A DNA stretch of 62,598 nucleotides from Clostridia bacterium (GTDB lineage Bacteria; Bacillota; Clostridia; Acetivibrionales; DSM-2933). Shown one piece after another: positions 51,166 through 60,359 of the stretch (positions are counted from its first letter, which is position 1; each line of letters opens with the position of its first letter). The stretch lies in contig JAOABQ010000019.1 of the NCBI GenBank assembly GCA_026418275.1, forward strand, positions 1 through 62,598, written 5' to 3'. The translations under genes and the position numbers were made by a program. Below the pieces are notes generated by a model that had not been told where the DNA came from, did not search any database, and saw nothing but the letters and a program-made list of their open reading frames with translations.

Positions 51166-51681
51166 TTAGTATCCATTTGAACCGTCTTTTTTCTGGAGGT
51201 TTCTAAGATAATCCTTCGTTACACTGGCAAAACCTATGCCGGGCATCATGGGTTTATCCTTTTGCTTTGGAGATACGGTTTCAAATTGGTTATCCGGTCT
51301 ATTCTCTACCGCCTCCTCCACAGCCCCTGCAGTTTGAAAATTGTATTGAAGAAGGCCGGGATCCACGATACTGTTCTCTCTTGACTTTTTTAAAAACTCC
51401 AATTCCTTTTTTATTTCGGTCAGACTATTTTCCGACATGCCGCTAAAGATCTTATACACATCCATCAGCGTTTCGGTTTTCTTCTGTCTGGAGCTTAAAT
51501 CTTCAAACTTTCTATTTACTTCATGAATGGATTGCTTCAGCTCTTCAATGTTTTTTGATACCGCCCTTAAGCTATCCAGCATCACCGACTTTAAATTCTC
51601 CGCATCTACATTTTGTATTGCTGCCGGTTCCGGTTTCACAGGCTGCCTTATTGGCCTATAAGGTCTTCTCTGTCCAAACAT
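51166..51681 (-). CDS. Hypothetical coiled-coil protein
   Basis: A 171-residue protein. It opens with a basic, Pro-rich MFGQRRPYRPIRQPVKPEP, then a helical coiled coil (LRAVSKNIEELKQSIHEVNR, QKKTETLMDVYKIFSGMSEN), and ends in a disordered Pro/Met-containing tail. ATG 51681 follows GAAGGGGGTG. The family is not recognised; a spore-associated role is suggested only by position. Confidence 0.55.
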   Translation of the reverse strand: MFGQRRPYRPIRQPVKPEPAAIQNVDAENLKSVMLDSLRAVSKNIEELKQSIHEVNRKFEDLSSRQKKTETLMDVYKIFSGMSENSLTEIKKELEFLKKSRENSIVDPGLLQYNFQTAGAVEEAVENRPDNQFETVSPKQKDKPMMPGIGFASVTKDYLRNLQKKDGSNGY

Positions 51682-51786
51682 TTTATCACCCCCTTCTTTT
51701 ATTATATTTTCCAGCTTTTTTATCATTACAGAATTTTGAATATTTTTATAATTCCGTATATTTATTATTAATTAAGGTAAAATTTT

Positions 51787-51813
51787 AAAAGCCCTGCTAA
51801 TCGCAAGGCTTTT
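51787..51813. terminator. Hairpin between divergent genes
   Basis: AAAAGCC (51787-51793) pairs with GGCTTTT (51807-51813), inner GC/GC; T-run on the plus side. It could end transcripts from either direction. Confidence 0.6.
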
Positions 51814-51841
51814 TGTATATAATATAGATGAGGTGGTTATT

Positions 51842-52030
51842 TTGTTTAATATAGGTGATGTTATTTATTATGGCAAGTATAAAGGGATTATACACTTTGT
51901 ATTACCTGGAAATCAGTATGTGGTTACATTATTTGGGTATCTCGGAAAGGAACAGGTAAATAAGCTTCTCACTGCAGACCAACTAAAAAAGGACGGTCAG
52001 ATTTCCATTTTACAACCTGATAAACCATAG
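51842..52030 (+). CDS. Small conserved-type hypothetical protein
   Basis: A 62-residue protein: FNIGDVIYYGKYKGIIHFVL then YVVTLFGYLGKEQVNKLLTA. It looks like a CarD- or SH3-like small barrel with a helical tail. TTG 51842 is preceded by GATGAGGTGG (51828-51835 region); GTG 51833 overlaps that site. Function unknown. Confidence 0.6.
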   Translation: MFNIGDVIYYGKYKGIIHFVLPGNQYVVTLFGYLGKEQVNKLLTADQLKKDGQISILQPDKP

Positions 52031-52053
52031 AAACATGATTTTATGAGTTTCTA

Positions 52054-52947
52054 TCATTTTAAAAAACCTTGAATACCTTTTGTAATTGCCAAAGCGAGCT
52101 TTTGTCTAAAATCCTTGCTTGTCAAAAGCTGCCTCTCCTCTTTATTGGTTACATAGGCGGTCTCCACAAGAACCCCTGGTATATTGGAATTCTTAAGTAT
52201 ATAATAATTGGCTGTCTGAGAACGGTTAGCTGCCCTGTGTTTATTGTTTACAACGATGCTGTTTAACTCTCTTTGAATACTTTGTGCAAGCTCTTTGGAT
52301 TGAGGAATCTTACCGTTATAGTATACGACAGACCCGCTTAAGTTGGGGCTGTAAGGATTACTGTTTACATGAATGCTTACAAAGAGTTTGGCTTTACTTT
52401 TATTGATGATATGAACCCTGGCATTTAAATCCCGCTGCTCAAGAGTCCCTTTAATCATGGATAATTTATAGAGTGACACATCGCTTCTTCTGGTCATTTC
52501 AACCTGATAATTTTTTTCGATGAGCCGGGCCCCAACCATCTTGGAAATATCCAGTGCCATTTTACTCTCACTTTCTTTTCCCAGCAGAGTTCCCGGATCA
52601 ATTCCTCCATGTCCCGGGTCCACAACAATTTTTACATTTTTCTTCCCGGTATTCTTGATAAGCTTATGGATTAAAGAATGTGTTTCCTCTCCTACCTTCC
52701 CGTCAGGGGATAGCTTATATTTCTTTTGTAATCTTTTAACCCCATCTTCTGTAGTTTCTCCAAAGAAACCGGTAGGCTGGTAATCAAAAAAGCCAACCCT
52801 CTTTAAGTCCTGCTGGAATTTCAAGACATGCTCGCCGCTCATCCCTTTTAACAAAAGTATATTTCCGGAGCCGGCAAAACTATGTAATGGTACAAATAAT
52901 GAAAATAAAAGCGTAAAAAGAAAAATATACCCCAAGTATCTTTTCAT
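52054..52947 (-). CDS. Secreted N-acetylmuramoyl-L-alanine amidase with peptidoglycan-binding domain, CwlD-like
   Basis: A 297-residue enzyme. A signal peptide (GYIFLFTLLFSLFVPLHSFA) is followed by a PG_binding_1 domain (about 35-90; VLKFQQDLKRVGFFDYQPTG), then Amidase_3 (VVDPGHGGIDPG, FVSIHVNSN, VLVETAYVTN with the catalytic Glu). CwlD makes muramic lactam in the spore cortex; the added PG-binding domain is a common clostridial variant. ATG 52947 follows AGAGGTGG. It may have a role in cortex or general wall turnover. Confidence 0.9.
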   Translation of the reverse strand: MKRYLGYIFLFTLLFSLFVPLHSFAGSGNILLLKGMSGEHVLKFQQDLKRVGFFDYQPTGFFGETTEDGVKRLQKKYKLSPDGKVGEETHSLIHKLIKNTGKKNVKIVVDPGHGGIDPGTLLGKESESKMALDISKMVGARLIEKNYQVEMTRRSDVSLYKLSMIKGTLEQRDLNARVHIINKSKAKLFVSIHVNSNPYSPNLSGSVVYYNGKIPQSKELAQSIQRELNSIVVNNKHRAANRSQTANYYILKNSNIPGVLVETAYVTNKEERQLLTSKDFRQKLALAITKGIQGFLK

Positions 52948-52953
52948 ACACAA

Positions 52954-53400
52954 TCCACCTCTTATTTTCTTTTTATTGAAGTTGTGATGAAGCTGTACGA
53001 TGATTTTAAAACATGTACCATAAACGGTTTATATTCCTTGAAGAACGGTTGATTTTTTCCAAGTTGTTTAACTATAATCACGAAGAATGAATAGATATAA
53101 AGTATTCCTTGTGTTTGATATATATAAGATAAAATATGATTAACTCCCTACTTTTGCCCCACATTCATTGAACCTTTTCATCGTGAATAACAAAGAAAGT
53201 GTGAAGATATGTACTTTTAAGTTTATCACAATATCATACTTGAGTAAACATAAAAAAAATTTTGAGACAGGCAAAATAAGGGTAATATACATTGAGAGCT
53301 TTCTTTGCTAACCCACCGGTTTTTGCAATAAAAATTTAATACGTTTATCCACAAAAGAGCGTTGATTTCACATCGAAGTTGTCCGATAATAATATTATGA
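52954..53400. other. Intergenic stretch without recognisable gene
   Basis: AT-rich, no reading frame with a ribosome site and no strong hairpin. It should contain the divergent promoters of the 52054 and 53425 genes. Confidence 0.6.
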
Positions 53401-53424
53401 ATCTATAAATAGGTGGCGGTAATT

Positions 53425-55032
53425 ATGAATATAAAACAGGCTATGGATAAATTCCCTAAAAGTAAACTTTTTATATTTTTTCTGATAACCATGATTTTAA
53501 TCGCGATTGCCCTCCTTTCACAATTACTTATATTTTCCCTTAACAAGGATAAAATCGTTAAGGGTGTCTATTTAAACGACTTAAATGTGGGAAACCTCAC
53601 CAAAGCTGAGCTATTAAATATATTAAAGGAAAATTTCCAGTCCAGGGTAAAAGATAACGTACTGACATTAAAACACCGAGAATTGGAAATGAAAATCAAT
53701 TTCTCGGATATCGGTGTCAATTATAATATCAGTCGTGCAATCGATCAGGCCTATGCCATCGGCCGAAGCGGAAATTTATTTCTACAGGTTTTAAACTTTG
53801 GCAGCCCTACCGTTCATTTAGATATTCCTACCGATTACGATAGAGAAAAGCTGGATGAGACCATTTCCTCCTTTGAAGACAAAATACTAAAAAAAGTTAA
53901 ACAGGCCGAGCTGGTCTTTAAAGACGAAACCGTGCTGATTCGGAGCGGCCATAAAGGAGAAAAAATTGATAAGACAAAATTAACCGAAGAAATAGCCAAT
54001 TTAATCCATTCGGGTAAGGGTAAGGTTATTGAAGTACCTACCGTTGAAGTATTGCCGGATAAAATAGATGTTGATGATCTATATAAAAAGATTAGCCGGC
54101 CTGCATCCAATGCTGCTGCAAAGGTAGAAAAGAATAAAATCGTTATTGTTCCCCATACTCCCGGAAGAACCATCGATAAAACCGTATTAACCGCCCTCAA
54201 GGAAAAAATCGACCAAAGTGAAGACCAGGAATTCATTCTGGCGGTTAGCTATACCCCTCCACAATTAACTTCTGCCGATGTTAGCAAAAAACTGCTTAAA
54301 GATACCTTAAAAACTTTTAGTACCTCCTTTAGTACAAGCACATCTACAGGAAGAAACAGGGCGGAAAATATCAAAATAGCGGTATCCAAAATAAACGGTA
54401 AAATCCTGGCTCCAGGAGAAGTCTTTTCTTTCAACAAGATAGTAGGGGAAAGAGATTCCGAAACCGGCTACAAAAGCGCGCCAACTTATGTCAACGGCAA
54501 GGTTGTTCCTGGGATCGGCGGAGGTATATGCCAGGTATCTACCACCTTGTACAATACCATACTTCCTTTGAATTTCCAGATTATTGAACGAACCAACCAT
54601 ATGTTTACCGTAAACTACGTCCCCCTTGGAATGGATGCAGCAGTTGCTTACGGAGAAGTAGATCTAAAGTTTAAAAATACTACTAAATGGCCTGTTAAAA
54701 TTATCGGCTCTGTAAAGGGCAATACCGTAAGCTTTTCTATTCAGGGTACACAGGAAACCCCAGCAGGCAGAACAATAGAATATACTTCCAAAGTAATCAG
54801 TTCCTCAGGCTATAGAACCAAGTATATCTATGATCCCACCCTGAAAGAAGGGACAACCCTATTAAGCCACAAAGGCTCCAAAGGTTATGTTGTAAGCACT
54901 TATAAAGTGGAAAAACAGGATGGAAAAATAATAAATCAAACCAAAATATATACAAGCTATTATAAACCATTAAATGAAGAGGTTATCAAGGGTACTAAAA
55001 AAGTACCCTCCTCCAAACCGGCAAAAACATAG
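53425..55032 (+). CDS. VanW-family cell-wall protein
   Basis: A 535-residue membrane-anchored protein. One N-terminal membrane helix (LFIFFLITMILIAIALLSQL) is followed by two PG_binding_4-like segments (GVYLNDLNVGNLTKAELL) and a VanW domain (about 320-450): LAPGEVFSFNKIVGERDSET, GGGICQVSTTLYN and TNHMFTVNYVPLGMDAAVAY. A C-terminal G5-like region follows. The role of VanW proteins is unknown but they act at the wall. ATG 53425 follows AGGTGG. Confidence 0.9.
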   Translation: MNIKQAMDKFPKSKLFIFFLITMILIAIALLSQLLIFSLNKDKIVKGVYLNDLNVGNLTKAELLNILKENFQSRVKDNVLTLKHRELEMKINFSDIGVNYNISRAIDQAYAIGRSGNLFLQVLNFGSPTVHLDIPTDYDREKLDETISSFEDKILKKVKQAELVFKDETVLIRSGHKGEKIDKTKLTEEIANLIHSGKGKVIEVPTVEVLPDKIDVDDLYKKISRPASNAAAKVEKNKIVIVPHTPGRTIDKTVLTALKEKIDQSEDQEFILAVSYTPPQLTSADVSKKLLKDTLKTFSTSFSTSTSTGRNRAENIKIAVSKINGKILAPGEVFSFNKIVGERDSETGYKSAPTYVNGKVVPGIGGGICQVSTTLYNTILPLNFQIIERTNHMFTVNYVPLGMDAAVAYGEVDLKFKNTTKWPVKIIGSVKGNTVSFSIQGTQETPAGRTIEYTSKVISSSGYRTKYIYDPTLKEGTTLLSHKGSKGYVVSTYKVEKQDGKIINQTKIYTSYYKPLNEEVIKGTKKVPSSKPAKT

Positions 55033-55050
55033 AACCTAAAACTTTCTTTT

Positions 55051-55092
55051 GAAGACTTCACCATACTTACTTAAAAGTATCGTGGGGTCTTC
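55051..55092. terminator. Shared hairpin between convergent genes
   Basis: Arms GAAGAC/GTCTTC with inner CAC/GTG and ATACTT/AAGTAT. It overlaps the end of the 55071 gene. Confidence 0.6.
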
Positions 55093-55670
55093 TCTTTATA
55101 CTTCTCGTAATCTTCTCCGAAAGAAGTCTTTAGATGTTTTTCCTCCTGCAGTATAAGAAGATGCAATGCAAAAAAGTTTATCAGCAGGGTGAAAAAAGTT
55201 AACATATTCATGTAGCTAAGAAACAGCCCGAGAAACATGAGGTTAAAACCTACAAAAGCCGGATTTCTACTCCATTTGTAAATTCCAACCGTGATAAGAT
55301 CGGACTTGGTCTCTTTATCAATTCCTACGCGCCAGGAGCTTTTCATAAAGATCATTGCGGTTATAAAAACTCCTACTCCAAGTCCAATCACCAAAGTCCC
55401 GGTATAAGAAAGATATGCTTCATTGATTAAAAATGGGATGTACTTGGAAACAGTCCGGTTTAAGAATATTTCCAATAACCAAACTCCAATCCATATGGAA
55501 GATGCAATTCTTACCAGTCTTTCTATCCACTGAATGCCTTTTTCCTTTTTCCTGTTCCCCAGTACATTGGCATTAACCTTATTCCTTTTTGCCAGGAGAA
55601 TAATTTTCAAAAGATAGGACGAAGCGAAAATAATGAATAGAACCAATGAAATACTGTCTCTTAAATACAT
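55071..55670 (-). CDS. Isoprenylcysteine carboxyl methyltransferase-like membrane protein
   Basis: A 199-residue protein with about five membrane segments and the ICMT/PEMT C-terminal signature: GIYKWSRNPAFVGFNLMFLG, then LHLLILQEEKHLKTSFGEDY and YEKYKEKTPRYF. Bacterial homologues methylate or reduce unknown substrates and are often found near metal or stress genes. It is 26 bases downstream of the cadA gene end and may be co-transcribed. Confidence 0.9.
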   Translation of the reverse strand: MYLRDSISLVLFIIFASSYLLKIILLAKRNKVNANVLGNRKKEKGIQWIERLVRIASSIWIGVWLLEIFLNRTVSKYIPFLINEAYLSYTGTLVIGLGVGVFITAMIFMKSSWRVGIDKETKSDLITVGIYKWSRNPAFVGFNLMFLGLFLSYMNMLTFFTLLINFFALHLLILQEEKHLKTSFGEDYEKYKEKTPRYF

Positions 55671-55696
55671 TTATATTCCCCCAAACTATTGTTTAT

Positions 55697-58042
55697 CTAT
55701 ATCTTTTCTACCCTCATAACCCGCATGGCATTTAAAATTGCCAAAACTGCAACACCAACGTCCGCAAATACAGCTTCCCACATGGTAGCAATCCCCCCTG
55801 CCCCTAAAAGCAGTACCACGCCTTTTACAGCTAAGGCAAAAAAGATATTTTGCCATATGATCACACGGGTTCTTTTTGCTATCTTTACTGCCGTTACGAT
55901 CTTTGACGGTTCATCTGTCATTAATACTACATCCGCTGCTTCAATCGCCGCATCGGAGCCTAAACCTCCCATTGCAACGCCAATGTCCGCTCTTGCAAGC
56001 ACAGGTGCATCGTTGACGCCATCCCCGACAAACACCAGTTTACCTTTAGGTGGTTTCTGTCTTTCCAATTCTTCCAATTTCTGAACCTTCTGGTGCGGAA
56101 GAAGTCCCGCATGCACTTCATCCAAACCTAAATCCCTGCCTACTTTATCTGCAACGCTCCTATTATCCCCGGTAAGCATGACAAGTTTTTTTACCCCGAC
56201 TCTTCTGAGTTCTTTTAGTGCTTCCCCTGCATCTTCCTTAACCTCATCCGAAATCACAATATATCCTGCATAGGTTTTATCCAAAGCCAAATGCACTGCT
56301 GTCCCAACCTGTTCTACTTCCCGGTACAAAATATTTTCCTTTTTCATGAGCCGTGCATTTCCTGCAAGTACCTCCATTCCCTTTACCTTCACCCTGACGC
56401 CACAGCCTGGAATCTCCTCATAATGTTCAATACTATTTTTATCTATTTCCTCACCATAAGCCTTCAAAATGGATAGGGCAATGGGATGGTTTGAGTAACT
56501 CTCTGCCATGGCCGCATATTGAAGTAAAGTCTTTTCCTCAATACCTTCTTCCCCTTGAATATGAGTTACCTTGAAAACCCCTTTTGTAAGGGTACCGGTT
56601 TTATCAAACACAACAGTATCCACATTATTTAATGCTTCCAGGAAATTGCCGCCTTTCACCAGGATACCATTTTTCGATGCTCCCCCAATTCCTCCGAAAA
56701 AGCCCAATGGAATGGATATAACCAATGCACAGGGACAAGATACTACCAGAAAAATCAATGCCCGGTAAATCCACTGGGAAAACTCGGCTCCCGGTACAAC
56801 CAGCGGTGGAATTACAGCCAATGCCAGAGCGGTAAATACGACCACAGGGGTATAAAACCTTGCAAACCGGGTAATAAAGTTTTCGGTCGGAGCTTTCTTA
56901 CTGCTTGCATTCTCAACAAGTTCAAGGATTTTTGAGACAGTTGTTTCTCCAAATTCCTTTGTAACTTCTATACTAAGAAGGCCGTTTTTATTAATAAAGC
57001 CTGCCAGTACAGCATCACCCTCTCTAACCTGCCTAGGAACCGGTTCTCCGGTTAGGGCCGAAGTATCCATCATGGATTGGCCTTCCTTAATCTCCCCGTC
57101 TAAAGGCACTCTTTCCCCAGGCTTAACCACAATCCAATCCCCAGGCTTGATATCCTCCGGAGAAACCTTTATAATGCCCTTATCTGTCTTTAAGTTCGCA
57201 TAGTCAGGGCGTATATCCATTAAAGCCTTGATGGATTTTCTGGAACGGTTTACAGCAACATCCTGGAACAACTCTCCTATCTGATAAAAAAGCATTACCG
57301 CAACAGCTTCAGGAAATTCTCCTATAATAAAGGCACCAACAGTTGCAACACTCATAAGAAAGTTTTCATCAAAGACCTTGCCTTTTGTGATATTTCTAAG
57401 TGCTTTAAGTACAACTTCTCCCCCAATCAGAATGTAGCTTATAAGAAATAGGGAAAGTCCTGCCAAGGCCCCAAGATTTAAAAGGTTTGCCCCTACGAAA
57501 AACAGCACGCCCACACCAAGTCTTATAAGTTCTGCCTTGTCTAATCCGTCAACCTGTATATTATTCTCTTGTTCTTCAGCCACTTCCAACCCGGGTTCAA
57601 GCCTTTTGGCGACCCGGACCGCTTCATTGACGATACTTTCTCTTTCTTGTTTATCACTGAATTCTAAGGTCATCTTCCTTGCAATGAAATCTACCGAAGC
57701 ACCTTTTATTCCTGTAATTTTCTTTACTTCATTTTCAATTTTCACTGCGCAATCGGCACAATCCAGCCCTTTTAGTCTCAAAACCTTTCTATCGGGTTTT
57801 AAAACCCTCTTTTCCACAACTACAATATCAGGTTCATGCTTCTTAATTATTGCATTGGCTCTTTCCATGATCCCTTCCATATTTTCGCTTCCTTGCGTTT
57901 CAATGGTCAGGGTTTTTGTTATAAAATTCATTGATGCGGCTGAAACCTCTTCCAGTTCTTTCACATCTTCTTCAATTTTGGCAGCACAGTGGGCACACCC
58001 CAACCCTTCAAGGATAAGCTCCTTTTTCACGAGTGATTTCAT
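55697..58042 (-). CDS. cadA: Cd2+/Zn2+/Pb2+-exporting P1B-type ATPase
   Basis: A 781-residue heavy-metal pump. Two N-terminal HMA domains (GLGCAHCAAKIE and GLDCADCAVKIE), the ion-binding SCPCALV in membrane helix 6, phosphorylation motif DKTGTLTKG, the HP locus SNHPIA, and GDGVNDAPVLA. The CPC motif with this HMA pair fits the divalent-metal (CadA/ZntA) branch. ATG 58042 follows AGAAGGGA; a GTG at 58063 overlaps the cadC stop. It is the second gene of a cadC-cadA operon. Confidence 0.95.
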   Translation of the reverse strand: MKSLVKKELILEGLGCAHCAAKIEEDVKELEEVSAASMNFITKTLTIETQGSENMEGIMERANAIIKKHEPDIVVVEKRVLKPDRKVLRLKGLDCADCAVKIENEVKKITGIKGASVDFIARKMTLEFSDKQERESIVNEAVRVAKRLEPGLEVAEEQENNIQVDGLDKAELIRLGVGVLFFVGANLLNLGALAGLSLFLISYILIGGEVVLKALRNITKGKVFDENFLMSVATVGAFIIGEFPEAVAVMLFYQIGELFQDVAVNRSRKSIKALMDIRPDYANLKTDKGIIKVSPEDIKPGDWIVVKPGERVPLDGEIKEGQSMMDTSALTGEPVPRQVREGDAVLAGFINKNGLLSIEVTKEFGETTVSKILELVENASSKKAPTENFITRFARFYTPVVVFTALALAVIPPLVVPGAEFSQWIYRALIFLVVSCPCALVISIPLGFFGGIGGASKNGILVKGGNFLEALNNVDTVVFDKTGTLTKGVFKVTHIQGEEGIEEKTLLQYAAMAESYSNHPIALSILKAYGEEIDKNSIEHYEEIPGCGVRVKVKGMEVLAGNARLMKKENILYREVEQVGTAVHLALDKTYAGYIVISDEVKEDAGEALKELRRVGVKKLVMLTGDNRSVADKVGRDLGLDEVHAGLLPHQKVQKLEELERQKPPKGKLVFVGDGVNDAPVLARADIGVAMGGLGSDAAIEAADVVLMTDEPSKIVTAVKIAKRTRVIIWQNIFFALAVKGVVLLLGAGGIATMWEAVFADVGVAVLAILNAMRVMRVEKI

Positions 58043-58059
58043 CCAAATCCCTTCTTTCC

Positions 58060-58431
58060 TCACCTTTTCTCTGTAATATGCACCAGACCCTGATCGAATA
58101 TTTGCTTTACATGCTCATCATCCAGAGAGTAGTAAACAATTTTTCCTTCTTTCCTATACTTCACCAACCTTGCCTGTTTAAGCACCCTGAGTTGATGGGA
58201 TATTGCAGATTGGGTCATATTCAATAAAACTGCAATATCACAAACACACATTTCGGATGCAAACAAAGCATAGAGTATTTTTATCCGGGTAGTATCTCCA
58301 AATACCTTAAAAAGTTCTGCCAGGTCATAAAGATTTTCTTCCCTTGGCATATTGGATTGAACCTTACTTATTATGTCTTCATGAATGATATTACAATCAC
58401 ATTTATCAAAATCCGTTTTTTTCCCGTACAT
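58060..58431 (-). CDS. cadC: ArsR/SmtB-family metal-sensing repressor
   Basis: A 123-residue repressor. An N-terminal Cys pair (DKCDCN) and ASEMCVCDIAVLLNMTQSAI give the alpha3N-type CadC metal site; the winged helix continues SHQLRVLKQARLVKYRKEGK. It ends HITEKR with the stop overlapping a possible GTG of cadA. ATG 58431 follows GGAGGT. It likely dissociates from the operators upstream when Cd, Pb or Zn binds. Confidence 0.94.
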   Translation of the reverse strand: MYGKKTDFDKCDCNIIHEDIISKVQSNMPREENLYDLAELFKVFGDTTRIKILYALFASEMCVCDIAVLLNMTQSAISHQLRVLKQARLVKYRKEGKIVYYSLDDEHVKQIFDQGLVHITEKR

Positions 58432-58456
58432 TTTTACCTCCAGTGAATTGCGACCC

Positions 58457-58548
58457 ACATATGAATATTTATTCATATGTTATACTATTATTATATGCAG
58501 CAAAAGGAAATATGTCAACAAATATATGAATATTTGCTCATATATTTT
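58457..58548 (-). promoter_or_regulatory. cadCA promoter flanked by two repressor palindromes
   Basis: Minus-strand promoter TTGACA (58518-58513), 17 bases, TATAAT (58495-58490). Operator 1: ACATATGAAT (58457-58466), ATTT, ATTCATATGT (58471-58480), downstream. Operator 2: AAATATATGA and TCATATATTT (58520-58547), just upstream of -35. Both contain the ATATGAATATTT...TCATAT pattern of ArsR/SmtB sites. Confidence 0.88.
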
Positions 58549-58655
58549 ATCTTAACTCCCCACATCCACAAAAAGTCCCATTCATTTAAATCAAATTAGT
58601 ATAAAATGTTAGCCTAAGCAGTACTGAATTCTTAAAACTCTCTTTAAAATAGGCC

Positions 58656-58685
58656 TTTACTCCGAACACGTGTTCGTTGTATAAT
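58656..58685 (+). promoter_or_regulatory. dinB promoter with LexA (SOS) box in the spacer
   Basis: A perfect Gram-positive LexA site CGAACACGTGTTCG (58663-58676) lies between TTTACT (58656-58661) and TATAAT (58680-58685). Transcription is expected only after DNA damage. Confidence 0.92.
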
Positions 58686-58708
58686 AATCCTTGCCAGGGT
58701 GGTGTTGT

Positions 58709-59959
58709 ATGAATAAACGAATTATTTTTCACATTGACGTAAACAGCGCATATTTATCTTGGGAGGCCGTATACAGACTTCAGCACGGCGAAAGTTTGGA
58801 TCTTAGGGATGTCCCCTCGGTTATCGGTGGAGACGAGGCATCTAGACATGGAATCGTACTTGCAAAATCAATTCCAGCCAAGGCATATAAAATACAAACG
58901 GGAGAATCTTTGTTTGCTGTGAGACAAAGATGTCCAAATTTAATTGTTGTACCGCCACGTTATGATTTGTATATGCAGTGCCACAAAGCCATGCTTCGTA
59001 TACTGGAGGAATACTCTCCAACCATACAGGTATTCTCTATAGACGAATGTTTTATCGATTATACCCATATGGATACAGTTTGGGGACCGCCGCTAAAGGC
59101 AGCTCATAACATAAAGGAACGAATCCATAAAGAACTGGGATTTACAGTCAATATCGGAATCTCCTCCAATAAGCTCCTCGCAAAAATCGGAGGGGATTTG
59201 AAAAAACCCGATATGGTACATACTCTTTTTCCTGAAGAGATTAGTAAAAAAATGTGGCCCTTGCCAGTTGAAGATTTATTTGGAGTTGGACGAGCTACCG
59301 CACCCAAACTGCATCAAATGGGGATTTATACCATAGGACAACTGGCAAATACAGATCCGGAATTTCTAAAATATAAGCTAAAGAGCTTTGGACTTCTTAT
59401 CTGGAACTACGCCAACGGAATAGAGGAATCCAATGTAGTTCATGGCGGTAGACCGCCTATAAAAGGTATTGGAAATTCCACCACCATAAATTTTGATGTT
59501 GACAATAAACACGATGCGCATAAGATCCTGCTTTCACTTACCGAAATGGTATGTATGAGGCTCCGGCAAGCCGGATTTTGTGCCCGCCTTGCTGCTGTGT
59601 CCATAAAGACAAATGAATTTTTAAAGTATTCACATCAGAAGAAATTCTGTACACCGACAGATAGTACAATGGCAATCTATGAAACAACCTGCAAGCTTTT
59701 TGATGAATGCTGGAAAGGACAGCCTATAAGACATCTTGGTGTGAGAGTTTCGGAACTTTGTGGAAACGATTTTGTCCAGCTGTCACTCTTGGAAACACAT
59801 AATGAAAAGAAAAAACGACTAGATGAGACTATCGATAGTTTACGAATGAAATTCGGCTCAAAAGCCGTGTTTCGGTCGGTGTTTCTTCACTCGGGAATGC
59901 GCCCGGTAACCGGAGGAGTTATGGAGGAAGAATATCAAATGATGTCCAGTTTATTGTAG
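58709..59959 (+). CDS. dinB: Y-family DNA polymerase (DNA polymerase IV type)
   Basis: A 416-residue translesion polymerase. Palm motif FHIDVNSAYLSWEAV carries Asp10; the second acid pair is Asp112-Glu113 in SIDECFIDY. The helix-hairpin-helix part includes FGVGRATAPKLHQMGIYTIG, and a QLSLLE clamp-binding motif is near the end. The usual YASVE steric-gate segment is YLSWE, as in a clostridial subgroup. ATG 58709 follows AGGGTGGTG. SOS-controlled; a small gene follows 10 bases later. Confidence 0.93.
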   Translation: MNKRIIFHIDVNSAYLSWEAVYRLQHGESLDLRDVPSVIGGDEASRHGIVLAKSIPAKAYKIQTGESLFAVRQRCPNLIVVPPRYDLYMQCHKAMLRILEEYSPTIQVFSIDECFIDYTHMDTVWGPPLKAAHNIKERIHKELGFTVNIGISSNKLLAKIGGDLKKPDMVHTLFPEEISKKMWPLPVEDLFGVGRATAPKLHQMGIYTIGQLANTDPEFLKYKLKSFGLLIWNYANGIEESNVVHGGRPPIKGIGNSTTINFDVDNKHDAHKILLSLTEMVCMRLRQAGFCARLAAVSIKTNEFLKYSHQKKFCTPTDSTMAIYETTCKLFDECWKGQPIRHLGVRVSELCGNDFVQLSLLETHNEKKKRLDETIDSLRMKFGSKAVFRSVFLHSGMRPVTGGVMEEEYQMMSSLL

Positions 59960-59969
59960 GAGGGTTTGT

Positions 59970-60233
59970 ATGAAGATTTTGATGAAGCCTGTTGAAATGA
60001 TTGCTTGGTTTACAAGGGATGGTGTGCCAAATCCTCTAAAATATAAGCTTCAGAATGAAAACAAGGAAAATGTAACCATAAGTGTTCAAAGAATCATATT
60101 AAGGCAGGAAGAAAAACTTGCCGGAAACAGAATGTTTATTTTCAGGTGCCAGAGTATTATTGGTGGTGTTGAGCGAATTTTCGAGTTGAAATATGAAATC
60201 AATACATGCAAATGGTTCTTATATAAGATGTAA
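59970..60233 (+). CDS. Small protein encoded with dinB
   Basis: An 87-residue protein, no signal peptide: MKPVEMIAWFTRDGVPNPLK at the start, VSVQRIILRQEEKL-like middle (ISVQRIILRQEEKLAGNR) and YEINTCKWFLYK at the end. It is 10 bases downstream of dinB with an AGGAGGG site, so it is part of the SOS operon. Family not named; a polymerase partner is the obvious hypothesis. Confidence 0.7.
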   Translation: MKILMKPVEMIAWFTRDGVPNPLKYKLQNENKENVTISVQRIILRQEEKLAGNRMFIFRCQSIIGGVERIFELKYEINTCKWFLYKM

Positions 60234-60359
60234 TGGAGAGTTATGTATAATTATTGCTTTATATTTCCAGGATGTATGTTAGAATATTGATATAAAAAGT
60301 GGAAAAACACTGTGCAAGCGGCTATTAATTATGAAACTTTAAATAATTTGAGGTGGACT

